24,310 nt of DNA from Bacteroidales bacterium (GCA_031259205.1 JAIRLS010000352.1:1-24310), one strand, 5' to 3'. Counted from the first letter of the stretch, positions 6,667-15,985 are shown. Notes: generated by a model not told the origin, from the sequence alone. Numbers and translations are program-made.

Positions 6667-7326
6667 ATGATATATCGTTTTTTTATCTTACTGATACCTT
6701 TTTTCTCCCTGTATGGACAAACAGATGCGCGTTCGCCGAAAATTCTTGACGATATGATAGCGAAGTTGAAGGCTTATCCGAGCGTACAGTTAAATTTTTC
6801 GGCAAAAGTGACCCGTTTGCAGGAACAGTCGGAAACCACCGAAAACGGGAAAATCTGGTTGAAAAACAATAAGTACAAACTCGAATTACTGCCCGAAAAC
6901 ATCCTGTATTTCAACGGCGTGAAGCTTTATCAATATATGCCGGAGGTGAAAGAAGTCAATGTCACTCAACCGGACATAAACGAGGATGACGAAACGGTTC
7001 GGATGTTCAATCCCGCATCTTTTTTCCGTTTAACTTCCGATAATTTTAAAAGTAATTTGGTGAAAGAAAGCCGCCAATACAACCGTCAGGTTTATGAGAT
7101 TGACCTTTATCCCATTCACTTGAAAACGACCGGATATTCGCGCATCCGGCTGTTTATAGAGAGAGAAAGCCTGCAACTTGTTTATTTGAAGGCCTATATG
7201 AAAAACGGCGTACAGTATGCCCTTCACTTCGAGCCTTATCGTGTGCTGCCGAATTTGCCGGATACCTTTTTTGAGTTTCCTGCGAATTTGCATCCGGAAG
7301 TAGAAATCATTGATCTTACTTTTTGA
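6667..7326 (+). CDS. LolA-like outer-membrane lipoprotein carrier
   Basis: The product has 219 residues from ATG 6667. The signal peptide is MIYRFFILLIPFFSLYGQ. The mature protein has the LolA pattern: an N-terminal helix (KILDDMIAKLKAYPSVQLNF), then antiparallel strands with GKIWLKNNKYKLEL, FNGVKLYQYMPEVKEV, and a late VYEIDLYP strand; it ends in FFEFP and EIIDLTF. In Bacteroidetes such proteins carry lipoproteins from the inner to the outer membrane through the periplasm. Identity at family level is fairly firm; symbol withheld because Bacteroidetes have several LolA-like paralogs. An in-frame extension upstream to a TTG is unlikely because it would contain the promoter. Confidence 0.78.
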   Translation: MIYRFFILLIPFFSLYGQTDARSPKILDDMIAKLKAYPSVQLNFSAKVTRLQEQSETTENGKIWLKNNKYKLELLPENILYFNGVKLYQYMPEVKEVNVTQPDINEDDETVRMFNPASFFRLTSDNFKSNLVKESRQYNRQVYEIDLYPIHLKTTGYSRIRLFIERESLQLVYLKAYMKNGVQYALHFEPYRVLPNLPDTFFEFPANLHPEVEIIDLTF

Positions 7327-7344
7327 ATGACAGGTATAAAAACA

Positions 7345-7381
7345 GAAAGAGCCGGCAAAATGTTATCATACCGACTCTTTC
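7345..7381 (-). terminator. Terminator for minus-strand transcripts from the sprA side
   Basis: On the minus strand an 11-bp stem with one mismatch (GAAAGAGTCGG with CCGGCTCTTTC) is followed by TGTTTTT. On the plus strand no T-run follows, so it most likely ends transcription coming from sprA. It may also serve lolA weakly. Confidence 0.6.
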
Positions 7382-7455
7382 CTAACAAACCAAACAATTA
7401 TCAATTAAACTAACCTTAAAAGCTTGAGAAAAATGCTCATAACCTTCATGAGCAT
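7366..7455 (-). pseudogene. Possible tiny membrane-protein frame with an internal stop
   Basis: On the minus strand ATG 7455 opens MLMKVMSIFLKLLRLV, then TAA at 7407-7405. The frame continues with LIIVWFVRKESV to a TGA at 7368-7366. Read through, it would be a single hydrophobic helix with basic flanks, ending inside the stem of the terminator. The TAA makes it either two unrelated fragments, a decayed gene or chance. Its first codons coincide with the hairpin at 7433-7455. Confidence 0.2.
7429..7455 (-). terminator. Hairpin with T-run on the minus strand
   Basis: ATGCTCAT and ATGAGCAT form a perfect 8-bp stem with a 7-base loop, followed on the minus strand by TTTT then CTC. It lies about 270 bp after the sprA stop codon and about 60 bp after the small frame at 7514-7618. 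It could end a transcript carrying that frame. Confidence 0.5.
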
Positions 7456-7513
7456 GTAATATCTTAATTAACGTTCTTCGTTATAAAACACTGTCGCTTT
7501 AACGACATTTCTT

Positions 7514-7618
7514 TTACAACGTGGTTCTATACTTGCGTACAAAGTAGGAATTTCTTACTAAACCTAAATTCCTGCTACCTATCGTTGAAAAGTTGTGACA
7601 ATTCACTTTTCTTTTCAT
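7514..7618 (-). CDS. Candidate 34-residue basic protein or small RNA
   Basis: The frame starts MKRKVNCHNFSTIGSRNLGL and ends RKYRTTL. It is strongly basic (8 Lys/Arg), with no signal peptide or membrane segment. It begins 105 bp after the sprA stop on the same strand. The DNA also forms hairpins: AGGAATTT pairs with AAATTCCT inside the frame, and TGTCG with CGACA just after it, so the region could act as a structured RNA. There is no clear TAnnTTTG promoter upstream. I do not recognise it. Confidence 0.3.
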   Translation of the reverse strand: MKRKVNCHNFSTIGSRNLGLVRNSYFVRKYRTTL

Positions 7619-7723
7619 GATATTTTAAATTAAGATTAAAAAAATAAAGAACTATAGAATATATTACAAATACCGTGCCAAAGTTTCATTAAGAAATCAA
7701 AATGATAAAAGTCAGCATTTTGA

Positions 7724-10700
7724 TTATTGTATCAGGGAGAATCGGAGGCTGAATCCGAAGTTGGTATTGTAATTTTTGTAAGAGGTGGATACAAAAGGCG
7801 TATTGACAATCCGGTCTATGAAGAAGGACAGGGTGAAATTGGAACTGATTTGATAGTCTGCCATTATTTTGATACTCATTACGTTTTGTCCGGCAGATAC
7901 CTGTACCGGCAAAATTTCGTCTCCTGCCGAGGAGATATTGTCCATTTCTCCTATGCGGCGAATGAGTGTTTTGCTGTCGCGAATAGAGAAATCGGCATTC
8001 ACTTTCAGGTCGCTTTGAAGGCGTTTTTGTTCGCCTCCAAGCGTTTTTATGTTGAAAGACACATCATTGAATACATATCCTAATCCCACGATATAGTCGG
8101 CAGTTTTGTTTTCAGACAACTGTAGATTGCTCATTCCCAGCGATATGCTTCGTGACCGGCGCATTTCAAAGCGAGTGGTGAGGCTGTTGAGAAATGTCAG
8201 GTCGATACCTCCCAGCGGGCTGAATTCTTCCTTGATATTGACGGAAGCAATATCATTGCGCGGGATAAAGTTATTCTGCAAGTCGCGTACGTGGGATATG
8301 GCTGCTGCAAGGTCGAAATCGAGGTTGGAGGTATAATTTCCGATGTTGTAGATTGCCTTATAGCCGTGCCGCAGGCTTACCGAGCGGAAATACTGCTGGA
8401 AGAACGTAATATTGCTCAGTCCGTCGAAATTTATGTCCCAGTTGGGCAACATGGTCCATAACGACGGAAAGTCGTTCATTGACACACGGTTGGGGTCGCG
8501 TCCGGTGTAGGCGGCGTAGAATGCGGGTATCATCACTTGCTGGGCGTCGAGGTTGTATCCGTCGTATCCGCCGATGCCATCGGCTGATCCGGTATAGCCT
8601 GCATCTGTTTCTTTTCTTTCGTTTGCGCGGCGGCTTGCGATGATGGTACGGCTGTCTTTGAATTGATTGAAAACGTTGGAGAAATAATTGTTGGATTTGT
8701 CCGATTTTTCGAATGAGGTTCCCAGCGCAATAATGCTGACGCTGTAATTGCCGGTGGTCAGCGGTGATCGCAGTTCGTTGGGAAAGGAATTGGTAGCGGG
8801 ATCCCATGTGTAATACATGGACTTGTTTTCCGAATAGCTGTGCAGTGCGCTCAATGTCATCCGGATACCTTGAAAAGGTTCGAACACGGCGTTTGCCCTG
8901 ACGCTTTTGGTGCTGTTCATGTTGATGGCGCTGAAAAGTTGTTCTTCATGTACCAGCCAGTTGTTGCGGGCGGCTTTTTCGGGGAAATTCCAATCCTGCC
9001 ATCCGATCAGGAACGGCAGCCCGGGCGCATTCCCGTTCATGCCGAACATATTGCTTTTCATACCGTATCCCGGAAGAATAGTGCTGCCGTTCTGAGTGTA
9101 GGTGACGCTGAGGTTTTTAACGCCCAGCAGCATTTTAACGAAACTTTGAACGACCAGCCCGGCAGGTAGCGTTTTTTTGGGGATGGAGCCGGTTACCGTT
9201 ATCGTGGTTTTATCGGCGTCGGTTTCGGGAAATACGGTAATGCGGTTGTCATCCATCACTTCCATGTCTGCTTTTATTATTTTTCCGGAAGCGTCTTTGA
9301 TTTCTATTTTCACATCTTTTGTTTTCAAGTTGTGCCGGATATTCCGCGATTCGCCTTTTTTCCAGTTCACTCCTGTTCTTTCGTAAGTAACGGTTTTGGT
9401 GGGTTGTTCCCCTGTTTGTTTTTGCTGTTCCTGTGTTCCTTGTGATCTTTGCGCTCCTTGCGCTCCTTGTGTCCGGTTGCGTTTCGGTTGCAGGATTTTC
9501 TTGAAATACGGCACTTTGTTGTACAGGGTGGTAAAGGTCAGTTGTCCTGTTAAAGTAATCGTATTTCGATTGTTGATAGTGTTGCCGGGATTGAATGAAG
9601 TATCGGCATAAATGGGCGCTACTCCCCACATGTACTCACCGGTGTAGCTGGCGGTAGCGGATGTCCAGTCGAGCAGCGGCAGTTTGTTGATGGGAAGGGC
9701 GTAGCTGGCGGTGATGCGGTGGTTATAGTCGGTGATGCGTCCTCCGCTGCGGATATTGTTCCACACGCTGTCTTTCCAGAGTTCATACTTGTCTTTCATG
9801 TGCCTGTCCACCTCTCCTACGGGTTCATCAATGCGAGCCATGTTAGCAGCGGTGAAATCCAGTTTGAGCGATCGGCTCAAGTCCCACTGAATCCCCAGAT
9901 TGCGGTCCCATTTCCAGTTTTTATCCACTGTAGCCTCCATTAGCAGGTTGGGGTTCTCGATGTTGCGCATTTTTTCTTCCGTATAAGTGCGTTGCATACC
10001 GGTTCCCAGCGATACCCGGTTGGGTTTCAGGTTGAAATTGAAATCTTTGACGATGCGGAAGATGGGTTTATTGAGGAATTTCACGTTTTTCAGCGGCTGA
10101 ATATTTAACGGACTGGGCGCATAATCGTAAATAATGCCTCCGTTGTAGCTTTTTTCCAGTCCTTTTTCGATGGTGACATTATGCCGGTAGGTTTCATAAT
10201 AGGCATAATTGATTGTCCAATTGGAAATATCCCAGAAACGGGGTTTTTCTTTTTGCATGTTCACTCTCACATTGGTCAGGTTGATGCTTTTGCGTTGTAC
10301 GTAGTCTTGCGCCAATGTTTTGAGTGAATCTTTACCTTCCCGCGACAGCGACGCCAATGCGTCCTTCATTTTTACGTCGGGGTTGGTGGGATCGTACTCC
10401 GGAGTGGTAAAACTTTCCGCATAGCCGACGTAGAGCGGAATCTGTACGTTCATTTTTTCTGTTTCCGGAAGCAGTTTGCCGAGTTCGATGTTGGCGGAGA
10501 GGTCGTACTGGTTGCGTTCTTCGGTGGAACGGTCGTTAATTTTCGAGTCGATGCTGCCGAAGCCGGGCTGTATGGTTTCTCCCGCGATGGCGAAGGTGGC
10601 CAAATCTGCAACCCGGATGGCCAGCCGCGCATTGGCTGCCCATCCTCCTTTCCGGTCAACGTTGTCCAGTCGAAATTCGTTAGCCCATACTTCGATGGAA

Positions 10701-13700
10701 CGTGTTTCCCCTCGGTGGTCGGCGTGTTGCGGATACCGAAGCCCGATCATCACGACCTTGATGTTTGCCAGATTGGGATTCCCGCATACGTAATAATGTC
10801 TTCCATTGCCGTCGTCTACTGGAAAGACGGTGTTCAGGCTAACCGACGATCCTCTGCGCCTCATTTCGTCGTTGCGTATTTGCTTGATGTCCGGCAGGCG
10901 TGTCAAGTCGATGCCGATGTGGTTTTCTTCAGGCCACACATCGCGGTCGGTATACCCCGTCAGATTTAACGGCGTGAGTTTTAGCGGGATTTCATATTCA
11001 TAGAAGTTGTTGCGATAGTCGGTGCCTATTCTTACGAAAATGCTCATTTCGTCGTCCGAGAGCGACGAGTTTTGGATGGCTTCGGCGTGAACTTCCATTT
11101 CCAGGCTTTTATAGCGGCGCATGTCGTAGGATACATTGCGATAGACGGCTCTGGCGTCGCCGTTGATAAGGTCTTTCACACGCAGTACCATCGACTGTTC
11201 GTTCAATTGCTGCATTTCGCGGGTAGTCTGGTCTACGGCGCGGTCAAATCCCGGCGGCACCATATAGGGGACGGGGATGCGTCCCGCATTTTCTTCGATA
11301 TTGACCGACGCCACTTCGAAAGAGGCTTGCGGCGATTCGGGTGTGGACATGCCCGGAGCAGCGGGCTGGAACGACTGGTTGTATTGCCGCCATTCGCCGC
11401 GAATCAGTTCCAGCCGCGCAAAACGGAGGATGATGGAATCGGCGCAGTTGGTGAGGAACATTCGCATAAAACGGATGGTCTTAAATTCCTGGATACCGCC
11501 TATTGCGCGTTCATACTCGCTGATGGGTACGCGGAACTGGTACCATGTTGCCGAGGGTATGAGTTTTCCGCTTATATCTACCGAATCGTTGGTTACTTTG
11601 TCCACAATGAAATTTTTGCCCACTTCCAGATCTTCGGGTCGTATGCTGATTCGGTACTGGAAATAGCTTTCCGTTTCGCTCATGGTATTGTCCTGATTGA
11701 TATCTTCTTCGTTGGGCAGACTGGAGTTGGAGAAATCATTGTTGGACGAGTTGCCTTCCTGTCCGTTGTAATATTTGTAGCGTGTCAGGATGTCGGCTTG
11801 TGTGGCGTCCCAGCGTGCGTCGCGCGAATAGATGAAATCGTCGGAGGAGGGGTCGGCTCTCAGTGTTTCCATCGGGGCGACGTCGAGCGTTGTTTGGGCA
11901 TTTGCGAGGAAAGGGCTGAAAAATTGTCGTTCGCGGGTGTCGTTCATCCCGTCGAGTCCTACGTCTTGCCACGTGCGGTTTTCATTGTCGAACGAGTGGA
12001 CAATGGGCTGTACCTTGCTCACATAGCCCCATTCGGTGGAGTCGACCATGCTCAGATCGCCGTTGACGGGCAATCCCTGCTCCGTCGATTTGCGGGCGTC
12101 TTTCAAGATGTCTTCGCTTACGTTGCCGAGGTTAAAGTACAGGTCGGCGCCGCTCAATTGGTGTTGCGGATCTTCTACGAACGGGTCCATCATCCAAAAT
12201 TCGATAAACTGGATGTTGTTGGATTCGAAATCGCTGGGCTGTATGGCACGCATCATTCCTCCCCAGCGGCTTCGCGGGTTTTTCAGGCTTCCGTCGCGGT
12301 TGATGTTCAGTGCATCGTAGTTGTACGCACCTCTCTCCAGCGGATAGTAGGCTACGTTGAGTACGGCGATGTTGGTAGGTTGGCCTGTGATGTGTTCGCG
12401 ATTTTTGAAGATGTCTTCTTCGTAAATGGCTCTTACGAAGTTGCTTGATGTGTATTTTCCGGGGTTTCGACGTATGTAGTCGGGGGTGGTTTGTGCATTC
12501 ATGTATCCTTCGGCTACAAATAGCGGGTCAATGGTGTACCATGCCAGCCTTGCACGGTTTTTCCCCGTATTGACTCCGTTTCCGCCGGATTCGGCAAACA
12601 TTCCGTTGCCTTGCGGCACGCTTGCCAGATGCCATGCGGCAAAGGCACGCAGATCGTAGGATATTTCGCTTCCTTCAAAATCGTCGATATAGGCAGCTCC
12701 CCGATTCATGATTCCTTTTGACTTACCGGGTAACAATTGGGCTATTTCCCCTGTAAAATCAAGGCTTGACGGCGCTTTGGTTTCTATTAGCGGCAGTTTA
12801 TCCGTCCACGAAGTGAGGAACGGCAGTTCGGTGTGGTAGCTGGTGTTCAGTCCGAGCATGGTGTTGGCCAGCGGCTCGTCGCCGATGTTTACCTTTTGCG
12901 TCAGCGGACGTTCGGTAAGCCTGAGCACAGTGGCGCCGACGTTGAAATTGTCGGAAAACCTGTAGTTGAGATGCGTACCCAGCATGGTTTTCTGCTGCAT
13001 GGCAAAAAGCGCATTGCTTTCCGTGCTTACTTTGATGGGAGTGCCCGATTCCAACAGCCCCATATTGAGGATTTTCACGCGCCCCATGTTGTAATCGACC
13101 GTGTAATCGACATTTTCGACCAGCCGCGTACCCGCAGCCGTTACTACTACCGATCCTTCCGGTATATTCATCGCGTTTAGCGTTATTTCCGATCCTCCTT
13201 CCGAACGATAGCGTCCCGACAGTTTGAATTTGTTGAGTTCCGCAATTTCGCGCGCTTTGGTGAGCGTAGAATCATACAGTTGCTGAAAGACATATTTGTC
13301 GATTTTCGATGTTGAAAGTCCCCGCGCTGCAAGGTGATTTCTCAGCGTGCTGCCGAAAGGCTCCAATACCGGAAAGATAATTTTCCCTTCTTCTTTATTG
13401 ATGGTTATTCCTTCCACGAAGTCGAATACTCCGTCGGGAAAAGCGTCCGATTGTGCATTCAGTTTGTCCAGTCCCATCACACGTAAAAGGATGTCTTTGC
13501 TTACCTCGTTTTCCGGTATGTAGTTGATATCGTTGCCGGTACGGTCGTCGGCATAGAGCACGCTCATGTGGAACTCTTCCTTTTGCAGGTTGTACGCGGA
13601 AGTGATAGGGTAAATGTTTTTCATCATCAGTCGCCAAGTGGGATACCTCGGAATCAGGTTAGTCCCTTTCAGCAATTTTACCACCAATCCTTTTTCTCCT

Positions 13701-15124
13701 GCAATACCTGTACGCGAAAGTTCACCGACCCTGTATGTTTTGCCGTGATAGGTAAATTCATAGGCAACGCCCAGCACTTCGTCGGCATTCAAGGCGGTGC
13801 GCAGGGAGATATAGCCCAAAGTGGGATGAAAGGTGTAATCGCGCGAAGTCAACATGCGTGCATTCTGCAATTTCTCAAAGTCGATGCCCGACTTCAATTG
13901 AAAAGCGCTGTTTTCGAGGTCGCTGTTGATGTTGGTATTGAAGTTGCGCACCATATCTTTTACTTTCCGGTACAACGGATTGTAAAGGCCGATGGAATCA
14001 TTGTCGGGGATTTGTTCGGCTACCATTGTCCCGATTTTATTGTTGTAGATATATTTTGATTCGCCCAAATCCATGAAAGCAATCAGGTTGCGGGCGTTTT
14101 CCGTAGCATTAACGCGGTTGGTGATCCATACTTCTACGCGCGTGATATTGATGCCGGATGTGATGGTGGGCAAGGTGTTTAACGCGGCTTCGTAGTGGTC
14201 GCGGAAATATTGCGACAGGAAAAAGTGCCTGTTGGCTTCATATTCGTCTGCCGCGATTTCAAAATCGTTTACTTGTGCGCCTCCGCGAATTTCCATCGTG
14301 GTAGTTTGCCCTTTCTGCTGCGATACGACGGTAGTCATCGTCAGATTGCCGAATTTCAGATCGGCTTTCAGCCCGAACAGGCTCTGGCTCCCGGTGATCA
14401 GCGAGCCCGGCAACGGCAGCGATACGTTTCCGGCTTCTATTTTCTGAATGATTTCATCTTCCTTGCCTTCATAGGCGAGTTTGGTTTCGTTTTCGAAAGC
14501 GAAGGCGGCTTCGGTATTATAGTTGATGCCGAGTTTCATTTTATCGCCGATACTTCCCATTACACTTACTTGCAGGCGGGTATCAAAATCGAAAGTGGTG
14601 TTTTTGCGGGCGCTTTCGCTCAGGTTCGGATTGTCGGTACGGGTGGTATTCAGCCCGAATATCAGTTCCGCCGATCCCTGCGGCACAATGTTGATGGTAT
14701 TGGTACCGAAAATACGGTCAAAAGTTTCTCCTCCGAAAGTGAACTGCGGCATGAAACTTAAACTGCCTTTGTTATCGCTTTTTAACGACTGTTTCGAATG
14801 TTCTTCCCAGTTAAGTTTTTTCTGTTCTTTCATCTTGTATTGCAGAAAATCTTTCTGATCCATGGGAAATGGAAAGGACGTGCTGAAATCGCCTACTTTT
14901 CGTTTAAAGATATATTGATTTTGTTTTTCGTCATACTCAATTTCGGTTTTTACATTCGGAGGAGGCAATAGAAACAAACCTCCGCCCGGTGACTGGAGTG
15001 CATACGGATTGGTTTCCGGTTTGGGAAAACGATATTCTAACGGCACCATCTTTGTCTTGCCGCTCGAATCTCCGGTTTGAGCAAAAACTACCCTGTTGCA
15101 GCAAAACATTCCGCAACCGATCAT
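7724..15124 (-). CDS. sprA: Type IX secretion translocon protein SprA (Sov)
   Basis: The protein has 2,466 residues from ATG 15124, as expected for SprA/Sov (about 2,400-2,500). SprA is the very large outer-membrane barrel through which folded type IX cargo leaves the cell. Family markers include PLEYRFPKPETNPYALQSPG near the start, GSAELIFGLN, KMKLGINYNTEAAFAFENE, RGAAYIDDFEGSEISYDLR, WHLASVPQGNG and the terminal NTPFVSTSYKNYNTNFGFSLRFSLIQ. A Gln/Gly/Ala-rich low-complexity linker (RNRTQGAQGAQRSQGTQ and onward) lies near residues 1880-1910. The predicted signal peptide from ATG is short and lacks a basic N-terminus. An in-frame upstream stretch (back to 15166 before a stop) would add GIKAYWHII but has no ATG. 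It stands alone; PorQ is elsewhere in the window. Confidence 0.93.
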   Translation of the reverse strand: MIGCGMFCCNRVVFAQTGDSSGKTKMVPLEYRFPKPETNPYALQSPGGGLFLLPPPNVKTEIEYDEKQNQYIFKRKVGDFSTSFPFPMDQKDFLQYKMKEQKKLNWEEHSKQSLKSDNKGSLSFMPQFTFGGETFDRIFGTNTINIVPQGSAELIFGLNTTRTDNPNLSESARKNTTFDFDTRLQVSVMGSIGDKMKLGINYNTEAAFAFENETKLAYEGKEDEIIQKIEAGNVSLPLPGSLITGSQSLFGLKADLKFGNLTMTTVVSQQKGQTTTMEIRGGAQVNDFEIAADEYEANRHFFLSQYFRDHYEAALNTLPTITSGINITRVEVWITNRVNATENARNLIAFMDLGESKYIYNNKIGTMVAEQIPDNDSIGLYNPLYRKVKDMVRNFNTNINSDLENSAFQLKSGIDFEKLQNARMLTSRDYTFHPTLGYISLRTALNADEVLGVAYEFTYHGKTYRVGELSRTGIAGEKGLVVKLLKGTNLIPRYPTWRLMMKNIYPITSAYNLQKEEFHMSVLYADDRTGNDINYIPENEVSKDILLRVMGLDKLNAQSDAFPDGVFDFVEGITINKEEGKIIFPVLEPFGSTLRNHLAARGLSTSKIDKYVFQQLYDSTLTKAREIAELNKFKLSGRYRSEGGSEITLNAMNIPEGSVVVTAAGTRLVENVDYTVDYNMGRVKILNMGLLESGTPIKVSTESNALFAMQQKTMLGTHLNYRFSDNFNVGATVLRLTERPLTQKVNIGDEPLANTMLGLNTSYHTELPFLTSWTDKLPLIETKAPSSLDFTGEIAQLLPGKSKGIMNRGAAYIDDFEGSEISYDLRAFAAWHLASVPQGNGMFAESGGNGVNTGKNRARLAWYTIDPLFVAEGYMNAQTTPDYIRRNPGKYTSSNFVRAIYEEDIFKNREHITGQPTNIAVLNVAYYPLERGAYNYDALNINRDGSLKNPRSRWGGMMRAIQPSDFESNNIQFIEFWMMDPFVEDPQHQLSGADLYFNLGNVSEDILKDARKSTEQGLPVNGDLSMVDSTEWGYVSKVQPIVHSFDNENRTWQDVGLDGMNDTRERQFFSPFLANAQTTLDVAPMETLRADPSSDDFIYSRDARWDATQADILTRYKYYNGQEGNSSNNDFSNSSLPNEEDINQDNTMSETESYFQYRISIRPEDLEVGKNFIVDKVTNDSVDISGKLIPSATWYQFRVPISEYERAIGGIQEFKTIRFMRMFLTNCADSIILRFARLELIRGEWRQYNQSFQPAAPGMSTPESPQASFEVASVNIEENAGRIPVPYMVPPGFDRAVDQTTREMQQLNEQSMVLRVKDLINGDARAVYRNVSYDMRRYKSLEMEVHAEAIQNSSLSDDEMSIFVRIGTDYRNNFYEYEIPLKLTPLNLTGYTDRDVWPEENHIGIDLTRLPDIKQIRNDEMRRRGSSVSLNTVFPVDDGNGRHYYVCGNPNLANIKVVMIGLRYPQHADHRGETRSIEVWANEFRLDNVDRKGGWAANARLAIRVADLATFAIAGETIQPGFGSIDSKINDRSTEERNQYDLSANIELGKLLPETEKMNVQIPLYVGYAESFTTPEYDPTNPDVKMKDALASLSREGKDSLKTLAQDYVQRKSINLTNVRVNMQKEKPRFWDISNWTINYAYYETYRHNVTIEKGLEKSYNGGIIYDYAPSPLNIQPLKNVKFLNKPIFRIVKDFNFNLKPNRVSLGTGMQRTYTEEKMRNIENPNLLMEATVDKNWKWDRNLGIQWDLSRSLKLDFTAANMARIDEPVGEVDRHMKDKYELWKDSVWNNIRSGGRITDYNHRITASYALPINKLPLLDWTSATASYTGEYMWGVAPIYADTSFNPGNTINNRNTITLTGQLTFTTLYNKVPYFKKILQPKRNRTQGAQGAQRSQGTQEQQKQTGEQPTKTVTYERTGVNWKKGESRNIRHNLKTKDVKIEIKDASGKIIKADMEVMDDNRITVFPETDADKTTITVTGSIPKKTLPAGLVVQSFVKMLLGVKNLSVTYTQNGSTILPGYGMKSNMFGMNGNAPGLPFLIGWQDWNFPEKAARNNWLVHEEQLFSAINMNSTKSVRANAVFEPFQGIRMTLSALHSYSENKSMYYTWDPATNSFPNELRSPLTTGNYSVSIIALGTSFEKSDKSNNYFSNVFNQFKDSRTIIASRRANERKETDAGYTGSADGIGGYDGYNLDAQQVMIPAFYAAYTGRDPNRVSMNDFPSLWTMLPNWDINFDGLSNITFFQQYFRSVSLRHGYKAIYNIGNYTSNLDFDLAAAISHVRDLQNNFIPRNDIASVNIKEEFSPLGGIDLTFLNSLTTRFEMRRSRSISLGMSNLQLSENKTADYIVGLGYVFNDVSFNIKTLGGEQKRLQSDLKVNADFSIRDSKTLIRRIGEMDNISSAGDEILPVQVSAGQNVMSIKIMADYQISSNFTLSFFIDRIVNTPFVSTSYKNYNTNFGFSLRFSLIQ

Positions 15125-15127
15125 CAC

Positions 15128-15525
15128 GATAATATGCCAATACGCTTTTATACCTATAATCTCTTTGTGTTATCTACTCTGAAAATTAACGTATTTTCGC
15201 TTAAAGTATTGTCTGATGGGAAAAATTTTTCGGATTTATATCTACTTTACGCGGACTAAAATTACGGATGGCGCTGTAAAAAATATGCTGCTTCATACAA
15301 AGCCGAAATTAACGTAAAAAAGGCGAGGTCAAAAGACTTAACCCAACTTGGCAAAAATGCCCGCCAAAACGGCAGGGAATCGACCTGTCCCCAGAGTGGA
15401 CGAAACTGTATTTAAGTAATATTTAGCGCATTATAAAATTAGTTTGGATGGGGAAGGTTGTTTGTAGTCCCAGATAATACGTAAACAATGTTAAACGATT
15501 TAGAGGCACGAAAGCACGAAGGTAG
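15128..15525. other. Gene-free upstream region of sprA
   Basis: Nothing coding is visible on either strand. The first 170 bp before sprA are AT-rich and should contain its promoter, but I find no good TAnnTTTG box; the closest is TACTTTAA on the minus strand. The GC-richer part from about 15330 looks like decayed intergenic repeat sequence. Confidence 0.5.
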
Positions 15526-15757
15526 AGACGCACGGCGTGCGTCTGAATGCGCATCCGCTTTGGAGAATGCGGAACGTCCTGAAAGGACGTAACTTTCATA
15601 ACCGCAGGTCAACGACCTGCGGAAACGCTATCCATAGCTTCTTCTGTCTGAAAGGCAGTACTTGTCCTGATTTTCAGGCAGCCTCACTGCTGCGGGAGGC
15701 CTCCTTTCCGCCGGTCGCTGACCGGCGGAAAGGAGAATCAAGTCCCTTATAGGACTT
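15526..15757. repeat. Cluster of eight different REP-like hairpins
   Basis: Eight inverted repeats follow one another: AGACGCAC/GTGCGTCT (15526-15544); ACGTCCT/AGGACGT (15574-15590); CCGCAGGT/ACCTGCGG (15602-15622); CTGTCT/AGGCAG (15644-15658); CCTG/CAGG (15666-15678); GCCTC/GAGGC (15681-15700); a perfect 15-bp stem (15701-15715 with 15721-15735, loop CGCTG); and AAGTCC/GGACTT (15740-15757). Loops are short (3-5 bases in several). The short frames crossing this stretch are by-products of the palindromes. The cluster occupies the place after sdhA where sdhB would normally follow. Confidence 0.7.
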
Positions 15758-15904
15758 TTAAGAGGGATTGGGAAGAAAGCGGGAAACAAAACACAGATGG
15801 AACAGTACACTGCCCATAGCGCCTCAATAAAAGATTTAGCCCAGCACACAGCACGCAACACGATAAAGCGTCCTGCCTGTGGAAGGTCTTTGCGATTTAT
15901 TAAT

Positions 15905-15929
15905 CCCCCTCCATTCGTAAGGGAGGGGG
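15905..15929. repeat. CCCCCTCC/GGAGGGGG hairpin downstream of sdhA
   Basis: An 8-bp perfect GC stem with a 9-base loop lies 57 bp after the sdhA stop codon on the minus strand. The bases that follow on the minus strand (ATTAATAAAT) are AT-rich but not a T-run, so it may slow or stop transcription only weakly. Possibly another repeat family member. Confidence 0.45.
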
Positions 15930-15985
15930 TACGCCGTTGCGGTACTACCCGACGAAGGAACGGCTAACGAAACCTGTTTGCAGTT

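Noticed and set aside
11072..12448. 458-codon open frame on the plus strand
   Set aside because: It lies wholly antisense inside sprA, which has clear family motifs. The frame is a by-product of sprA codon usage and has no recognisable domain.
15537..15861. Short frames of 71-77 codons in the repeat cluster, considered as sdhB remnants
   Set aside because: They contain no Cys-cluster motifs or similarity to the iron-sulfur subunit and follow the palindromes.
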